This document shows, piece after piece, positions 32,236 through 43,483 of a stretch of DNA of 64,000 nt. Both the position numbers and the translations under genes were made by a program. Numbering within the stretch: position 1 is the stretch's first letter; each line of letters begins with the position of its first letter. This DNA comes from Plumapathes pennacea (Eukaryota > Cnidaria > Anthozoa > Antipatharia > Myriopathidae), in contig OZ038463.1 in assembly GCA_964036295.1 (NCBI GenBank), positions 2,418,001 to 2,482,000 of the forward strand, read 5' to 3'. The notes under the pieces were generated by a model. It saw only the letters and a program-made list of their open reading frames with translations. It was not told the DNA's origin and made no database searches.

Positions 32236-32825
32236 ACCACAGGGCGCAGAGGAGTTCGCTTGCTTACCATTATGTAAATAGAGATTACTTCATGGAAAGT
32301 GCGCGCGTACGGTTTTTATTCACGAGTTGTGAAGTATCATAAAACGAACGAGCGAGGCTTTACGAGCAGTGAGTTTTATGATACGAAACAACGAGTGAAT
32401 AAAAACTGTACAAAGCACTTTCCATGATGTTTTCTGTTTTATACATACTGAGACATTTATGATGGGACCGGGAAACCCTTTAAAAGTAGTGAAAAATCGT
32501 CGTTCGCAGCTTGTGATTGGACGAACGATTTTTTTCACGTGTGAAAAGCGTCGTTCGCGGCCTCTCATTGGCTAGAACTCATTTGCGTACGAAATTTTAC
32601 GATATGGCTTTTTCGTGAGTATGTCTCAGTATGTATATAATAAAACCCTGTATAACTGATGACCTGCACCGAAGGCATACGCGCGCCTAAAGACTGACAT
32701 GACGCGTACTAAGTAACGTATGCCTTCGCGCGCCCGCGATTCAACTGTTCTGCGGTATCCTTCATGTAAGTCAAAATATAGGGTTTTACATAATAAAGCA
32801 AGCGAACTCCTCTGCGCCCTGTGGT
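32236..32825. mobile_element. 590-bp non-autonomous transposon with 30-bp perfect inverted ends
   Basis: The first 30 bases (ACCACAGGGCGCAGAGGAGT onward) equal the complement of the last 30. The matching spacer sequence near 8812-8840 is uninterrupted (GTAATGTTTTACTGCATG), so this is an insertion, with T-rich flanks on both sides that may be the target duplication. It contains palindrome P5 and a second inverted pair (TATACATACTGAGACAT near 32442 and its complement near 32620). Confidence 0.75.
32291..32426 (+). repeat. Palindrome P5 with opposed CGAG modules
   Basis: 136-bp palindrome centred on 32359. CGAG at 32323-32326 faces CGAG at 32392-32395, and CGAA at 32345-32348 faces TGAG at 32370-32373. 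It is nested in the element 32236-32825. Confidence 0.8.
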
Positions 32826-32940
32826 TTTTCTGCATGTTCACTAATTAGGAGCTCTTTCCTCGGAGAGAAATAGAGCAAAACAAGTTGTGATGATTGTACC
32901 GTATTGCTTTACACTGACATAAACTGCTTGATAAATACAA

Positions 32941-34385
32941 CTAGAAATACGATAATCGCAGATACCCCCTCACTCTGCCATTGATGGGATATTACTTTGG
33001 AAACTCCCAACAAGAGTAGCCTTTGTTTTACCGAAATGTTGACTCAATCTTTTCTTTGAACTCAAGTGCTACACGCAAAGGAAGGAGAAAAAGAATGGTG
33101 TGTGTTATACTTTTGCGTTGAAAAAAGAATCGATTGCGTGACGAAGTACATATTTCCCACGGTCGGCACGTCAAATTAATTCATACAGTCTTCCAAGCAC
33201 GTTCTCAAAATTTAATACTCAAATTTTGAAGTTGGTCGGCCGTCGTAGTACGGGAAAAAAGGAACACTGATTTTCCAATTTTGAATTCATAGGCAGTACA
33301 ATTAAATAGGCTTCCTGTGCGATTTGTTTTTACTCTGGATTGCATGCTCCAGACTCAGGATTGTTTTGTATGTGAACCCACTCAAAACAGCAAGATTTCT
33401 CCCAGAATCAAAGCAAAACTTGAACAGTTTACTTCAAATTATACACGGGCTTCAGACCCAGTAATACGTCTAAGTGCTTGTGAACGATTCTCGCTGCAAT
33501 CACCGCGTGTCAGATTACAGAAAAATAAGACATCTGACTAAATTATTCAAGACTCCAAGTTCCGATTGCTCTGAGCGAATACGGTAGCCGAAACTGGCGA
33601 AAATGATCAGCATACAAATTTTAGTACATTCTTGAAGTGATCGAGTTACAAGCTATACGGGATAGAATTTATTTGTCACGGTGATTGTTTGATTTCCACT
33701 GACTAACCTTTGTTGCTTGTCCTTTCTAAATAAGTATCTGAGTTTAACACAAAACGGCGTCTGAAGCTCCCGATTTGCTTTCAAGCGCTGTTCCCTTTGC
33801 GGAGTTTTCTGTGTTACCCGCTTCTGTTCATGTCGCTTTTGGTCGGCATTCATGCGCTGTTGTCTTTGCGGAGTCTTCTCTTCGGCCCGCTTTTTCTCCT
33901 GAAGGTCTCGATTTGCTTTCAAGCGCTGTTCTCTTTGCGCAGTTGTCTGTGTTATCCGCTTCTCTTCATGTCGCTTTCGATCGGCATTCATGCGCTGTTT
34001 TCTTTTCGGTCATAGTTCCGTCTTTTGTCGAGACGAACTTGGCGCTGTTTGATCGTTTCACGATTCCGCCTTGCTCGTGCCTGTTCCCTTCTCTTTTGAA
34101 GACGTTTCAAGTTTTCTATTTTCGTGAACACAGCTACGATATACTGTAGTTGCTTCGTTCAATCTAATTTCTTATATTGCGAGTAAAACTACAGGGCCAC
34201 ACGTGATCGATCCGGCCTTTGTTATTGGTTCTGCAGCGACGCGATAGGAACTGGGGACGAGGTCGCACGCAAGACTGACAGACGAACATTAGATTTCGAG
34301 ATGGCGGCAGGCTTGGAGTCTCCGATAAGGCGATAATACTACTGCATTAGCGTCTTGAGTATTTCCCTCACTTCGTTCGGGGATT
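32941..34385 (-). mobile_element. Helitron, 1445 bp, with coding remnant
   Basis: On the minus strand it begins TCCCCGAACGAAGTGAGGG and ends GCGATTATCGTATTTCTAG. Removing it joins GATAAATACAA to TTACTTATCAGG, exactly the uninterrupted sequence at 19313-19335, with no base gained or lost. Insertion between A and T without target duplication is the Helitron hallmark. It contains a remnant of a charged repeat protein (33653-34110). Confidence 0.85.
33653..34110 (-). pseudogene. Remnant of Helitron-associated charged repeat protein
   Basis: A 112-codon frame (33653-33991) repeats the motif TPQREQRLKANRDLQEKKRA with variants, and a preceding frame (about 34010-34110) reads LQKRREQARARRNRETIKQRQ before a break. 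Such arginine/glutamate-rich repeats precede the PIF1-like or Rep/helicase parts of animal Helitron proteins; no helicase or Rep motif is present here. Its location inside Helitron ends supports the call. It is broken by at least one frameshift. Confidence 0.5.
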
Positions 34386-34581
34386 ACTTATCAGGTAATT
34401 ATGCAGGACCTGTACTATACCAATTTTGAATAATGTTGGTCTTTTGGATATAACGTTTCTTCAGACCAGTGACTAATTTTACACTTTACGACTCCACCCG
34501 TTAACCCAAAATTAATGCTATAGAGACTACAAAGCCCTCAGATTAGCACTATTAAAGGTCAATCTTGGACATTTTACTGCA

Positions 34582-37500
34582 TCATGGCTTTGGAAAAGGA
34601 ATCACATCTTCTCCCAGGAGAACAAAAGGAGCCCAGTAGCGGGGATGGTGAAATTGCTCGTATTCTCTTACGTCCTTCATAGCTTGATTGAGTGCCTTAT
34701 TTGCACTTTCGCCATTTTTAAGGTACCAATAGAACCGACACATGAAGCACAAAGTGGCCTTATCGTCAACCGCCCATAATGTTACAAGAACCGCTCTAGC
34801 TCCAGCTCCGAGAAACGCACGAGCTATACCGACTACACCCTCTCCTTTCATGACGTCACCACAGCCGCTGTGACAGCAACTGAGAACAACTAACTTTGCC
34901 TTTATGCGTTTACCTTCGAGATCGGAAATGAGAAGCATGAGGTCTGTAGCCCGGGGAATTCCAATCATTCCAGGAGGACGGGCAAGCAAGATCTCTCCCT
35001 TATCCTTATTTCCGTGTGCTGCAACATGAATCAAACTGGCACTTTCAACTCTCCGTAGAAACCTCCCTTTGGTAGCCTTATTTCCCACAAGTGGCTGAAC
35101 TTGGAGAATCTGACCGATGAATTCGACTTCTTTCGCTGCGCATGGTAGTCCTGGTGCAGTAATAACTTTACCATCCTTCCATACTTCGCCCACTTCTGGC
35201 TCTCCCACTATTAATGGTTTTGGCCTACCTGGCGGTTCTTCTGGCCGTTCTCTGATTATCTTCGCTGTTGTTAGAGATGGAATTAGTCTCACTTGTAAAG
35301 ATTCTGCAACGTAGTGTCCGTTCTCATCTACTAGGGCGGCAAACGGAACCAGAGCGAGTCGTCCATCAGGGACAATAGTTACCTGCGACCTCACCACATA
35401 TTGTCGAATAGGCTCCAGAAGAATCTGGTAAAGAGCATTTAGCAAACCGTTCATTTCTAAATCATCCTGTTCATTAGAGGGCTCAGCTTTGTCTTGTCGC
35501 GCGTATACAGTTGTACTGGCTACGCCCTGTTTTTGCGTCGATGCGAATTGTGGGATCCTGGGCTGAGATGATAATAATTGTCGAGAAGCCCCATCGACGT
35601 GTATGGGGGCACGAGTTAGTACCAATTTTGCATTCTTCTTGGTGGGTCTTGACAATTCGTTTGAGTAAAGAAACGATAACGAGCGATCTTCACACCTGGC
35701 ATTCTTCCTCGGTTCTATCGATTCTACAGCCTTCTTAATAAGGGAGTCTAAATTCTCAGTATAAATTTTGCGAAGAAACAAAACATCTCCATTTGGCTGT
35801 ATGACCCAGGTGCAAATATCATGGCTAAGTAACGCAAAGAAGAGGACCGTACTTTCCGGGGCCTTGACGTCTTTACAAGTTTCATAGAAGTGTTCGACGC
35901 TTGATTCATATTTGACAGGATCGGTGGACATGAGGGCAACTAAAGCTCTTGACCGACCGTTTTCAGCAACAATAAGAGCTTCTTCTCTTTTCTTTTGAAC
36001 CAGGAGAATTATAATCAAATGTTTAGACGCCTCCGCAAATTGCTCAATAAAAGAAATAATGTCTTCATCCCAATTGGATACAGTTTCCAGCAGTTTATGG
36101 TAGCACTCTATACTTTTTCTTAAATTGCACTCAGCAACGTTATACTGGCCGCGATAGGAATATGACAAAGCAAGGTTGTGAAAAGCTGTTCCTTCTCCAT
36201 TTTTGTGCCCAATCTCTTTTGCTATAGAAAGGCACATTTTCTGATATTTAATAGCTTTGTCGTACTGGCCAAGAGAGTAATAGCAAGCACCAAGGTTGCC
36301 ATAAGCTGTTTCTTTTCCTCTTTTGTCTCCAATCTCTTTTGCTATAACAAGGCACGTTTTCTGATACTCAATAGCCTTGTCGTACTGGCCAAGAGAGTAA
36401 TAGCAAGCACCAAGGTTGCCATAAGCTGTTTCTTCTCCTCTTTTGTCTCCAATCTCTTTTGCTATAGCAAGGCACGTTTTCTGATACTCAATAGCCTTTT
36501 CATACTGACCAAAAGAGTCATAGCAAGCACCAAGGTTGCCATAAGCTGTTGCTACCTTTTTTTTGTCTCCAAACTCTTTTGCAATGTTAAGGCGCATTTT
36601 GTGATAATCAATAGCTTTTTCATACTGGCCTAGAAAGGAAAAGAAAACACCAAGGTTGCCATAAGCTAATCCTTCTTCATTTTTGTCTCTAATCTCTTTT
36701 GCGATAGCAAGGCATATTTTCTGATACTCAATAGCCTTGAAGTACTGGCCAAAAGAGGAACAGGAACACCAAGGCTTCCATAAGCTGCTGCTTCTCTCTT
36801 TCTGTCTCCAACTTCTTTTGCTATAGCAAGGCACATTTTCTGGTACTCAGTAGCCTTGTCGTACTGACCAAGAGAGACATAGGAAGCACCAAGATTGGCA
36901 TAAGCTGTTGCTTTTCCTTGTTTGTCTCCAACCCCTTTTGCTATAGCAAGGCACATTTTGTGATACTCAATAGCCTTGTCGTACTGGCCGAGACAGTCAT
37001 AGTAAGTACCAAGGTTGCCATAAGCTTTTCCTTCTCTATTTTTGTCTCCAATCTTTTTTGCTATAGCAAGGCCAATTTTCTGATACTCAATAGCCTTGTC
37101 GTACTGGCCAAGAGAGGAACAGCAAATACCAAGGTTGCCATAAGCTATTCCTTCTTCATTTTTGTCTTCAATCTCTTTTGCTATAGCAAGACACATTTTG
37201 TGATACTCAATAGCCTTGTCGTACTGGCCAAGTGAGTTATGGCAAACACCAAGGTAGCTATAAGCTGTTCCTTCCCCAATTTTATCCCCAGTCTCTTTTG
37301 CTATAGCAAGGCACATTTTCTGATAGTCAATAGCCTTTTCGTACTGACCGAGAAAGTTATAGCAAGCACCAAGGTTGCCATAAGCTGTTCCTTCTCCTTC
37401 TTTGTCTATAATCTCTTTTGCAATGGTAAGGAGTACTTCAAAGTGTTGTGTAGCTTTTACGTACTGTCGGGAAAAATAGTAATGAAGACCTAGTTTATTA

Positions 37501-37664
37501 TGAACTTGCATTTCAAGTTCCTTGTTCTTAGTTTGCTCTGCGAGCCTTAATAAGTTGGCGAGAACAGGCAGTTCCTCCATTAGTTCCAGTTGTTGGTTCT
37601 CGTCCTGTATAAGCAAAGAACTTTGTAAGATATTCGTTAGGGCGGATCTGTTTCTCGTGTGCAT
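34582..37664 (-). pseudogene. TPR-CHAT protein, copy D (alpha type), one frameshift
   Basis: The ATG at 37664 (MHTRNRSALTN) opens a frame that includes MEELPVLANLL and the first seven TPR units (counting the degenerate first one). One A is missing near 36764 (CAGGAACACC where copy E has CAGGAAACACC). The remaining TPR units, linker and CHAT domain continue in the shifted frame to TGA at 34582-34584. Twelve TPR units in total. The catalytic codons are kept: His at 35014-35016 (HVAAHGNKD) and Cys at 34873-34875 (LSCCHSGCG). There is no other stop. The downstream open frame of up to 750 codons has no obvious own start, so as read this copy would make only a truncated TPR protein. Confidence 0.85.
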
Positions 37665-38761
37665 ATTTATGTAAGTATTTGCACTTTGACGCGCAAGATC
37701 ACGCGTTGAAAACGTTCGAACGACGCGAGTCAAAGTGTGAAATTAGTCAGATAGTTGTAAGAACAAGTGGCATATTGTATTGGGTTGATAAGTAGAAATT
37801 TTACAAGAGAGGGTAATCTTTTTGCGGGGTACAATTTTTAATGGTTTTGACCATAGTGCTTTCACTAAGGGGGCACCATTTTGGAAGGTACACTTTTCAA
37901 TGTATATGATCAATCGACTAAGGGTCGACGTGTTAAAGCTGGACGCCGAGATTTTAAGCTGATGTTTTCACAACGTTTCATCATTTCTGCAGGCACGATT
38001 GTTGATGGTTTTCTCCATTAAATAATGATTTTACCAGAAAATTCCATGATTTCTGCAGGCACGATTGTTAATGGTGGGGAACTCTTGATAAGACCTTGCA
38101 TTCTATATACCGAAATAATCAGTATTATAGGCACAATTTTGATGATGGTAATAGCCATTTTAACAAATATTAACACATATTATGTTCAATTGAAATTTAA
38201 GGCTTATCAAAAGAGCAAAGTCAGAAACTATTTACTCTTACATCTTGCCATATTTGGTCATGTCAATAAATTAGAGTAGATCACCGATTTTATCTAGTAT
38301 ACTTGCCATTCATATTGTTGTTATTTATTTAACGAAAACAAGCAACTTATCTCATTTATTATAAACAACAACTGGATAAGTAGACGTATAGTACAGTGTA
38401 GTATTTAATCGATAAAGGTTATAGGTTTTTCCTAATTTAAAAACACTCATATATATTTTTTCTATTTCTGTTATATATTTTTGAGGTGAATTAATTTATT
38501 TATAGTTGTTCAAAGACTTATTGCTCTTGGCGAAGCGACGATTTGCTTCCCAAATGTTGCCCGTTTTGCCACGCGCGAAACATTTGTTGCGGACACAAAA
38601 AATGTTTCTGAAAAACCTCAGAAACATTTGTTGTGTCCGCGCGGAGCGCAACAATGTTGCCGCTCATTTTGCCACCCTGGAAACATCGAAGGACACAATG
38701 TTGCCGCCACAATGTGTCCTCGTTTTGCCAGGCCATTAGGATTGCAAATCGTGTCTTCATC

Positions 38762-38762
38762 A

Positions 38763-38847
<85 letters not shown>
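38762..38847. repeat. TTA microsatellite, about 28 units
   Basis: Uninterrupted trinucleotide run. It creates long Tyr, Leu or Asn homopolymer frames on both strands, which are not genes. Confidence 0.95.
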
Positions 38848-39990
38848 TTCTTCTGGGTTACGAATCAGCACACGGTGATTGGTTCACATTGTCACGTGAT
38901 ATGCGATAACGAAGTTGATCGTGAACAACTTGAGATGTTGGCGATTGAATTGTATTTTAATACTTGTGTGAAAATTTAGCTGCGTCGTATCCAAACTCAA
39001 CACCGTTTGTCTCTGTGGAACATGCACGGATAAACTGGATTTTAGGGACCGATTTTGGCTTGCGTTCTTAAGTTCATCGGCGGAAGCTTGCCGTAAACAA
39101 TGTTTGATGGATTCGATTATTTGATAGATACCGCTACTGGAGTGCAAATAACTCTGTCGCCGCTAATTATTTAGTCCCGACGAAACTTTATGTGGCGACA
39201 CAAAATACTTTGAGAAGATACCAAGCCGCAAACGGACACCACATACTATAGCTGTTTTGTAAATTTTTTTCGCCCAAAAACACAACCTTTTTATGACGAA
39301 AAAATCCATCCTCGCGGCTCAAGTCTTCACAACGCGGCTCTAAGTAAATTACCATCCATCACGCTGCGAGCCTGTGCCGTTAAAATACTTCGGCTTATCG
39401 TAGAATATTTCTTCCATGCAATCATGTAGCCTTTTTTTTTCAATGGTAATTGTATGCTAAAAACGAAAAATACACCGAAATAGTCCTGAACATTGAGTTT
39501 GCTAGTCACAAATCGACTGAACACGCTGTGAACAAAACTGCAATAATATTGTAAACAAGAGCGGTTTGCCAGTGAGCACGTGGTGGGAGTTGGGTCGAGA
39601 CCAGAATAACTTAAAATGGAAAGTAGGGACAAGAGCGAGACTCCCAAGAGAGACAGAAGTATGGTTTTCAGGAACCGGCGAGTTTTTAAAATTACAACAA
39701 TCGCGTATGTTAATTTAAAGTCGTGTTATCACTCGTGTGTATTTCAACAATCCGGGCCCCAGATGTATTTGAATCACGACCGGCGAAGCTGTGTATGGGA
39801 GGTGGGAGCTGAGCCTATTTAAATTTTTGCCGTGGAATATTTCCGACACGTAAATCACCTTTTGCTTGGCGCGCTCTTGCTCTGTCGGGAAACCCCCGAA
39901 AATGGTAACCAATTGAAATCCGGTATGTATGACGTATAGTATAAGCGAAAGACAGCAATCAGAAAAAAATCCTCACATTCAGGGAAAAAC

Positions 39991-40180
39991 ACGGTAACAC
40001 GGTATCCCCGCGTTCAAATCCTCGGCCACGTTATGTAAATAGCCAACTGGTTAGCCTTCAACCAGTTGGGATTTTTAACAGATTTACGTTGAGTTTAAAA
40101 CACGGCCCCACCAGCTCTGCTGAATTACTTACCGTGTATAAATAAAGATACTTTACTTACTTTTTACTTTTTACTTTTTA
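39991..40180 (+). mobile_element. Truncated non-LTR retrotransposon 3' end
   Basis: Present only in this type-1 spacer; the siblings read straight through (AGGGAAAAACCAATGC). The insert ends GTATAAATAAAG followed by a short repeat tail of CTTTTTA-type units, as in 5'-truncated L2/CR1-like LINE or SINE copies. There is no coding sequence. Confidence 0.6.
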
Positions 40181-42758
40181 CCAATGCATTATCAACCGTA
40201 AAACACAGACGTTCCTTTCCAAGCAACGAAACTGGACGGCCGTACACAGACTAATTCAACAAAATCAAACTTGATTGCCGGGTGGGCGACAGAATGAGAT
40301 CACTGGTAGAAAGTGCAACTAAATGAGTTCCGAGACAAGAGACGATTAATATAAAATGTATTAGACCTTATGCGGCACTTGTCCATATTTGAAAATAGGA
40401 TCCTTTTTGTGCCCAAATGCTGTATAAATTTAGAAGATTTGATTTTTTTTTTTTTTTTTTTGTAAGGTGTCTACAAATAAGTGGGACTCTGGGAAACCCG
40501 CCGACAAAATGTTTCATGTTGAGGTTCATTCATGATTTCACGCCATATTTATATATACATCTTGATATTTATAGAGTATTTTTTACTGATACTACTCAGT
40601 TTCACTGGTATCGCCAAACTTAACTAACACTCATTCTTGCTGATATGTTTGCACAAAAAAAGTGCTTTAATTTCGTACTGGGATGCATTTATGATTTCAT
40701 TTTACATTTATGTTTATGCACATTTCATGTTTTATACAAGCATTAAACGTCAACTTCGAAGGAAAAGAAGCCGTATGTTTTGATACTTACTTTGTGGCAG
40801 CAGTTTACCCGTTTTGCAGAACGACGTACAGTTTCCGGTGACACAAAAGGTTAATTCTGTGGCAGATATAAGGTGAAATAGAGATATACAAAGTATGCAT
40901 GCTGTGGTTTACCATATTTTCACTGTAGAGTCAGGTTTCTTTGAGAGTTCGGTCTGTCGGTTGAATTGGCTTCTATGAACACGCAAGATATCTCTTCTAG
41001 TTCCGAAGGTCTTAGAGCTAACCAAGGATTCGAAGTACTGTAGTTATAAAACTAGACATGCACGTGTAGCAAGTAGGTCACGCCGTGACAATTTCTAATT
41101 TGCTAAGCTTACCTCATCAGTATTCCCTGAAGAACCCCAGCTCCGTCTGCCAATAAATGTCGGTATATATACACTTGAACAGCACACTTAGCTTAAAAAT
41201 AACCAATATCGCTTTCTGTGAACCAGGATGAAAGGCAAGTTCTAAATCGGGAAGTGACGAATTAGTCATAAGAAGTTTCTAGGCGTTAGATCCTCCGACT
41301 ACAAAGGCCACTAATACTCAAGCTCACCGTGTTGTGGCGAAGGAGAGACGGCGTAGAACAAAGTCTCTACTATACGCGATGTGCGTGCTGTTGCTGCAAC
41401 TGAAGCTCGCAAGAAGTTTGGGACCGAACAATCCAGGCTGCGTCATAGGCATTGTTGCCTCTGTCTAGTGCGAAACCTTTCTTATGAAGTTAATTTTTAT
41501 TTCCTTCAGAAAGGTTTCACGCTATGGCTCGGTTCGAACGGAGGCAACCGCATCTCGGAAATGGCCTATTTATTTTGATCGACTGAATTTTATTAATTCC
41601 AGAGCACACGGATTTTGAAACAAAAATATCCGGAAATGGGTCATTTGCCGTGACAGTCCCAGCATACACTCAGTTAAAAAAATCCAGACCAGTGCACTGG
41701 AAGACTGACAATTCGTTGATGAGAGAAAGGGGGGGAAAGGGCAAGCTTTTTTTTACTGTGCACTAAACATACACGACTTCAAGAGGGAGTGCCTATGATT
41801 GCATGAACTTAAGACGAGGGGTGTATTTCTGACAGCATATTTGGCTTGATCATAATATAATCCCTTCTCCAATATCGTGCATTCCAGTTACGAGCCTAGT
41901 TGCTTTCGATACTGGAAACTGGGAAAATTCGACTTGCAGTGCTCTTTCAGCTAGTAGCTATCTATAGTATAACAACTTAGCATAGTTTTTTGCCAGTAAT
42001 AGGCCCTTTGCAGTCGGTTCACATGACCCCCCTTACTGAAACTTTATAACTCCAGGCTTTTTGAGTGACACTAGAAATGAAAAAAGAACAAGAAAAAAAA
42101 TCAAAAAACAAAATACAAGAAAAGCAGAAAAAAAGATAAGAAATGTAAATTTCACGTTCACAACAATTAAAGATCAAATTTGGCGGTACTTTGAAACTAT
42201 GAAATATTTTAAAGAAGTTGGGCATGGAAATTAAAAGTTGCTGTGACAGCCATTTCTGTAGATGAAATGGCAGACTATATATATGATGAGCCACATATTG
42301 ATTAGAAGTGGGTATTTAATTAAACAAATTGACAAAAAAACACCACGAAGGACACATCATCCTATCAAATTGCTGTAAAAGATTAATTCAGGGGCAGATC
42401 CAGGATATACTGACCGGTTTCAAATATATTTAATATTTCCGAATAGACTTTTCCGCTAGGATGTCGTTGCCACTCGAGTGGTTCCTCTATTTGACTAACA
42501 CACACTTATTCTAAGATAACACTAACACAATCCGATGGATACGATTGGCTGTAGTTAAGACCTAAACGAAAGGAAGGTGCTGGCACGCCTACGGCAGTGC
42601 TTTGCTGTTGCTCGTTTCCTAAAACAGGATCTTCAATTAATAGCAAGATCACTTAGATTTTCTGAGGAAGGCCTTAGTGTTAATCACTGTATATAACAAC
42701 GTAACATTTGATTAAATATCTATTATACTAACTCTTCCAGCTGTCAACACAAGAACTC

Positions 42759-42846
42759 TAGCCTGCGTAGCGGCCTCGAGGGACTGGGAACTAGTTCCCA
42801 GTCCCTCGAGGCTAGTTCCCAGTCCCTCGAGGCCGCTACGCAGCCT
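42759..42846. mobile_element. 88-bp palindromic insertion with 10-bp target duplication
   Basis: ACAAGAACTC occurs on both sides (42749-42758 and 42847-42856) and once in the empty siblings (for example near 8604). The insert is a palindrome built from TAGCCTGCGTAGCGGCCTCG and two copies of a CCCAGTCCCTCGAGG-containing segment. The duplication length suggests a hAT- or Mutator-like mobiliser. Confidence 0.8.
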
Positions 42847-43483
42847 ACAAGAACTCCAATTCACTAATTTATTCGCTTCCAAAACTACGGGAAGATATTC
42901 CAATTTAATCTATAACAAAATACTCATTAAAACGTGACTTAAAAAACCTTAACAGTATGTACCCTGATTTAAAGAAAGCTTCCTCAAAAAACTCAAAATG
43001 AATGTTTTACTTTACGTTGTATTCAGATACGCAAAAAACGGGAAGTCTGGTAATGTTTTACTGCATCTTCACTAATTAGGAGCTCTTGTCTCGGTCACAG
43101 TTGATGGACAAGTGACTGAAGGATTAGCCTGGCAAGGGCCTTTTATAGCGAGGTATTGCGCTCTGATTTAATTTCCTGAAAAACTTGTCCCACGAGAGAA
43201 ATAAAAGTAAAAAAGTTGTGATGATTGTAGCATGTCGCTTTGTAACTGACATAAGCCCGCTTGATAAATACAATTACTTAACAGGTAATTATGCAGAACC
43301 TATATAATTATACTAGTTTTGAATAACGTTGGTCTTCTAGATAAAACATTTCTTAAGACCAGTGACCTATTTTACACTTTACGACTCCACCCGTTAAAAG
43401 TAACATTAACCCAAAACTGATGCTATAAAGATAACAAAGCCCTCAGATTAGCGCTCACAGGGCCACTCTTGGACATTTTACTG

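Larger units (their letters stand above)
23379..34581. other. Rearranged spacer between copies C and D
   Basis: The longest spacer, built from pieces of both spacer types separated by insertions. 23379-24020 matches the 5' flank of beta genes. 24023-25390 is unique sequence plus palindromes P3 and P4. 25390-25670 and 26801-28240 match the common core. 28880-29110, 31560-31740 and 31880-32235 match type-1 sequence. Inserted material includes about 25671-26285 (unidentified), Helitrons, a reductase pseudogene, the elements at 30821-31188 and 32236-32825, a (CTAT)n tail near 31846-31870 and a low-complexity CTGACT-rich run (about 31383-31446). No intact gene is supported. Confidence 0.7.
37665..43483. 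other. Type-1 spacer between copies D and E
   Basis: Collinear with 3967-9240 but without the Harbinger element (empty site 37867-37869). Differences from its siblings are a longer TTA microsatellite (38762-38847), an inserted LINE-like 3' tail (about 39991-40180), a poly-T tract near 40443-40460 and an inserted 88-bp palindrome (42759-42846). No supported gene. Confidence 0.75.

Noticed and set aside
38628-38909. Long Tyr, Leu and Asn homopolymer frames here and at 47845-48194
   Set aside because: They are translations of the TTA microsatellite in different frames.
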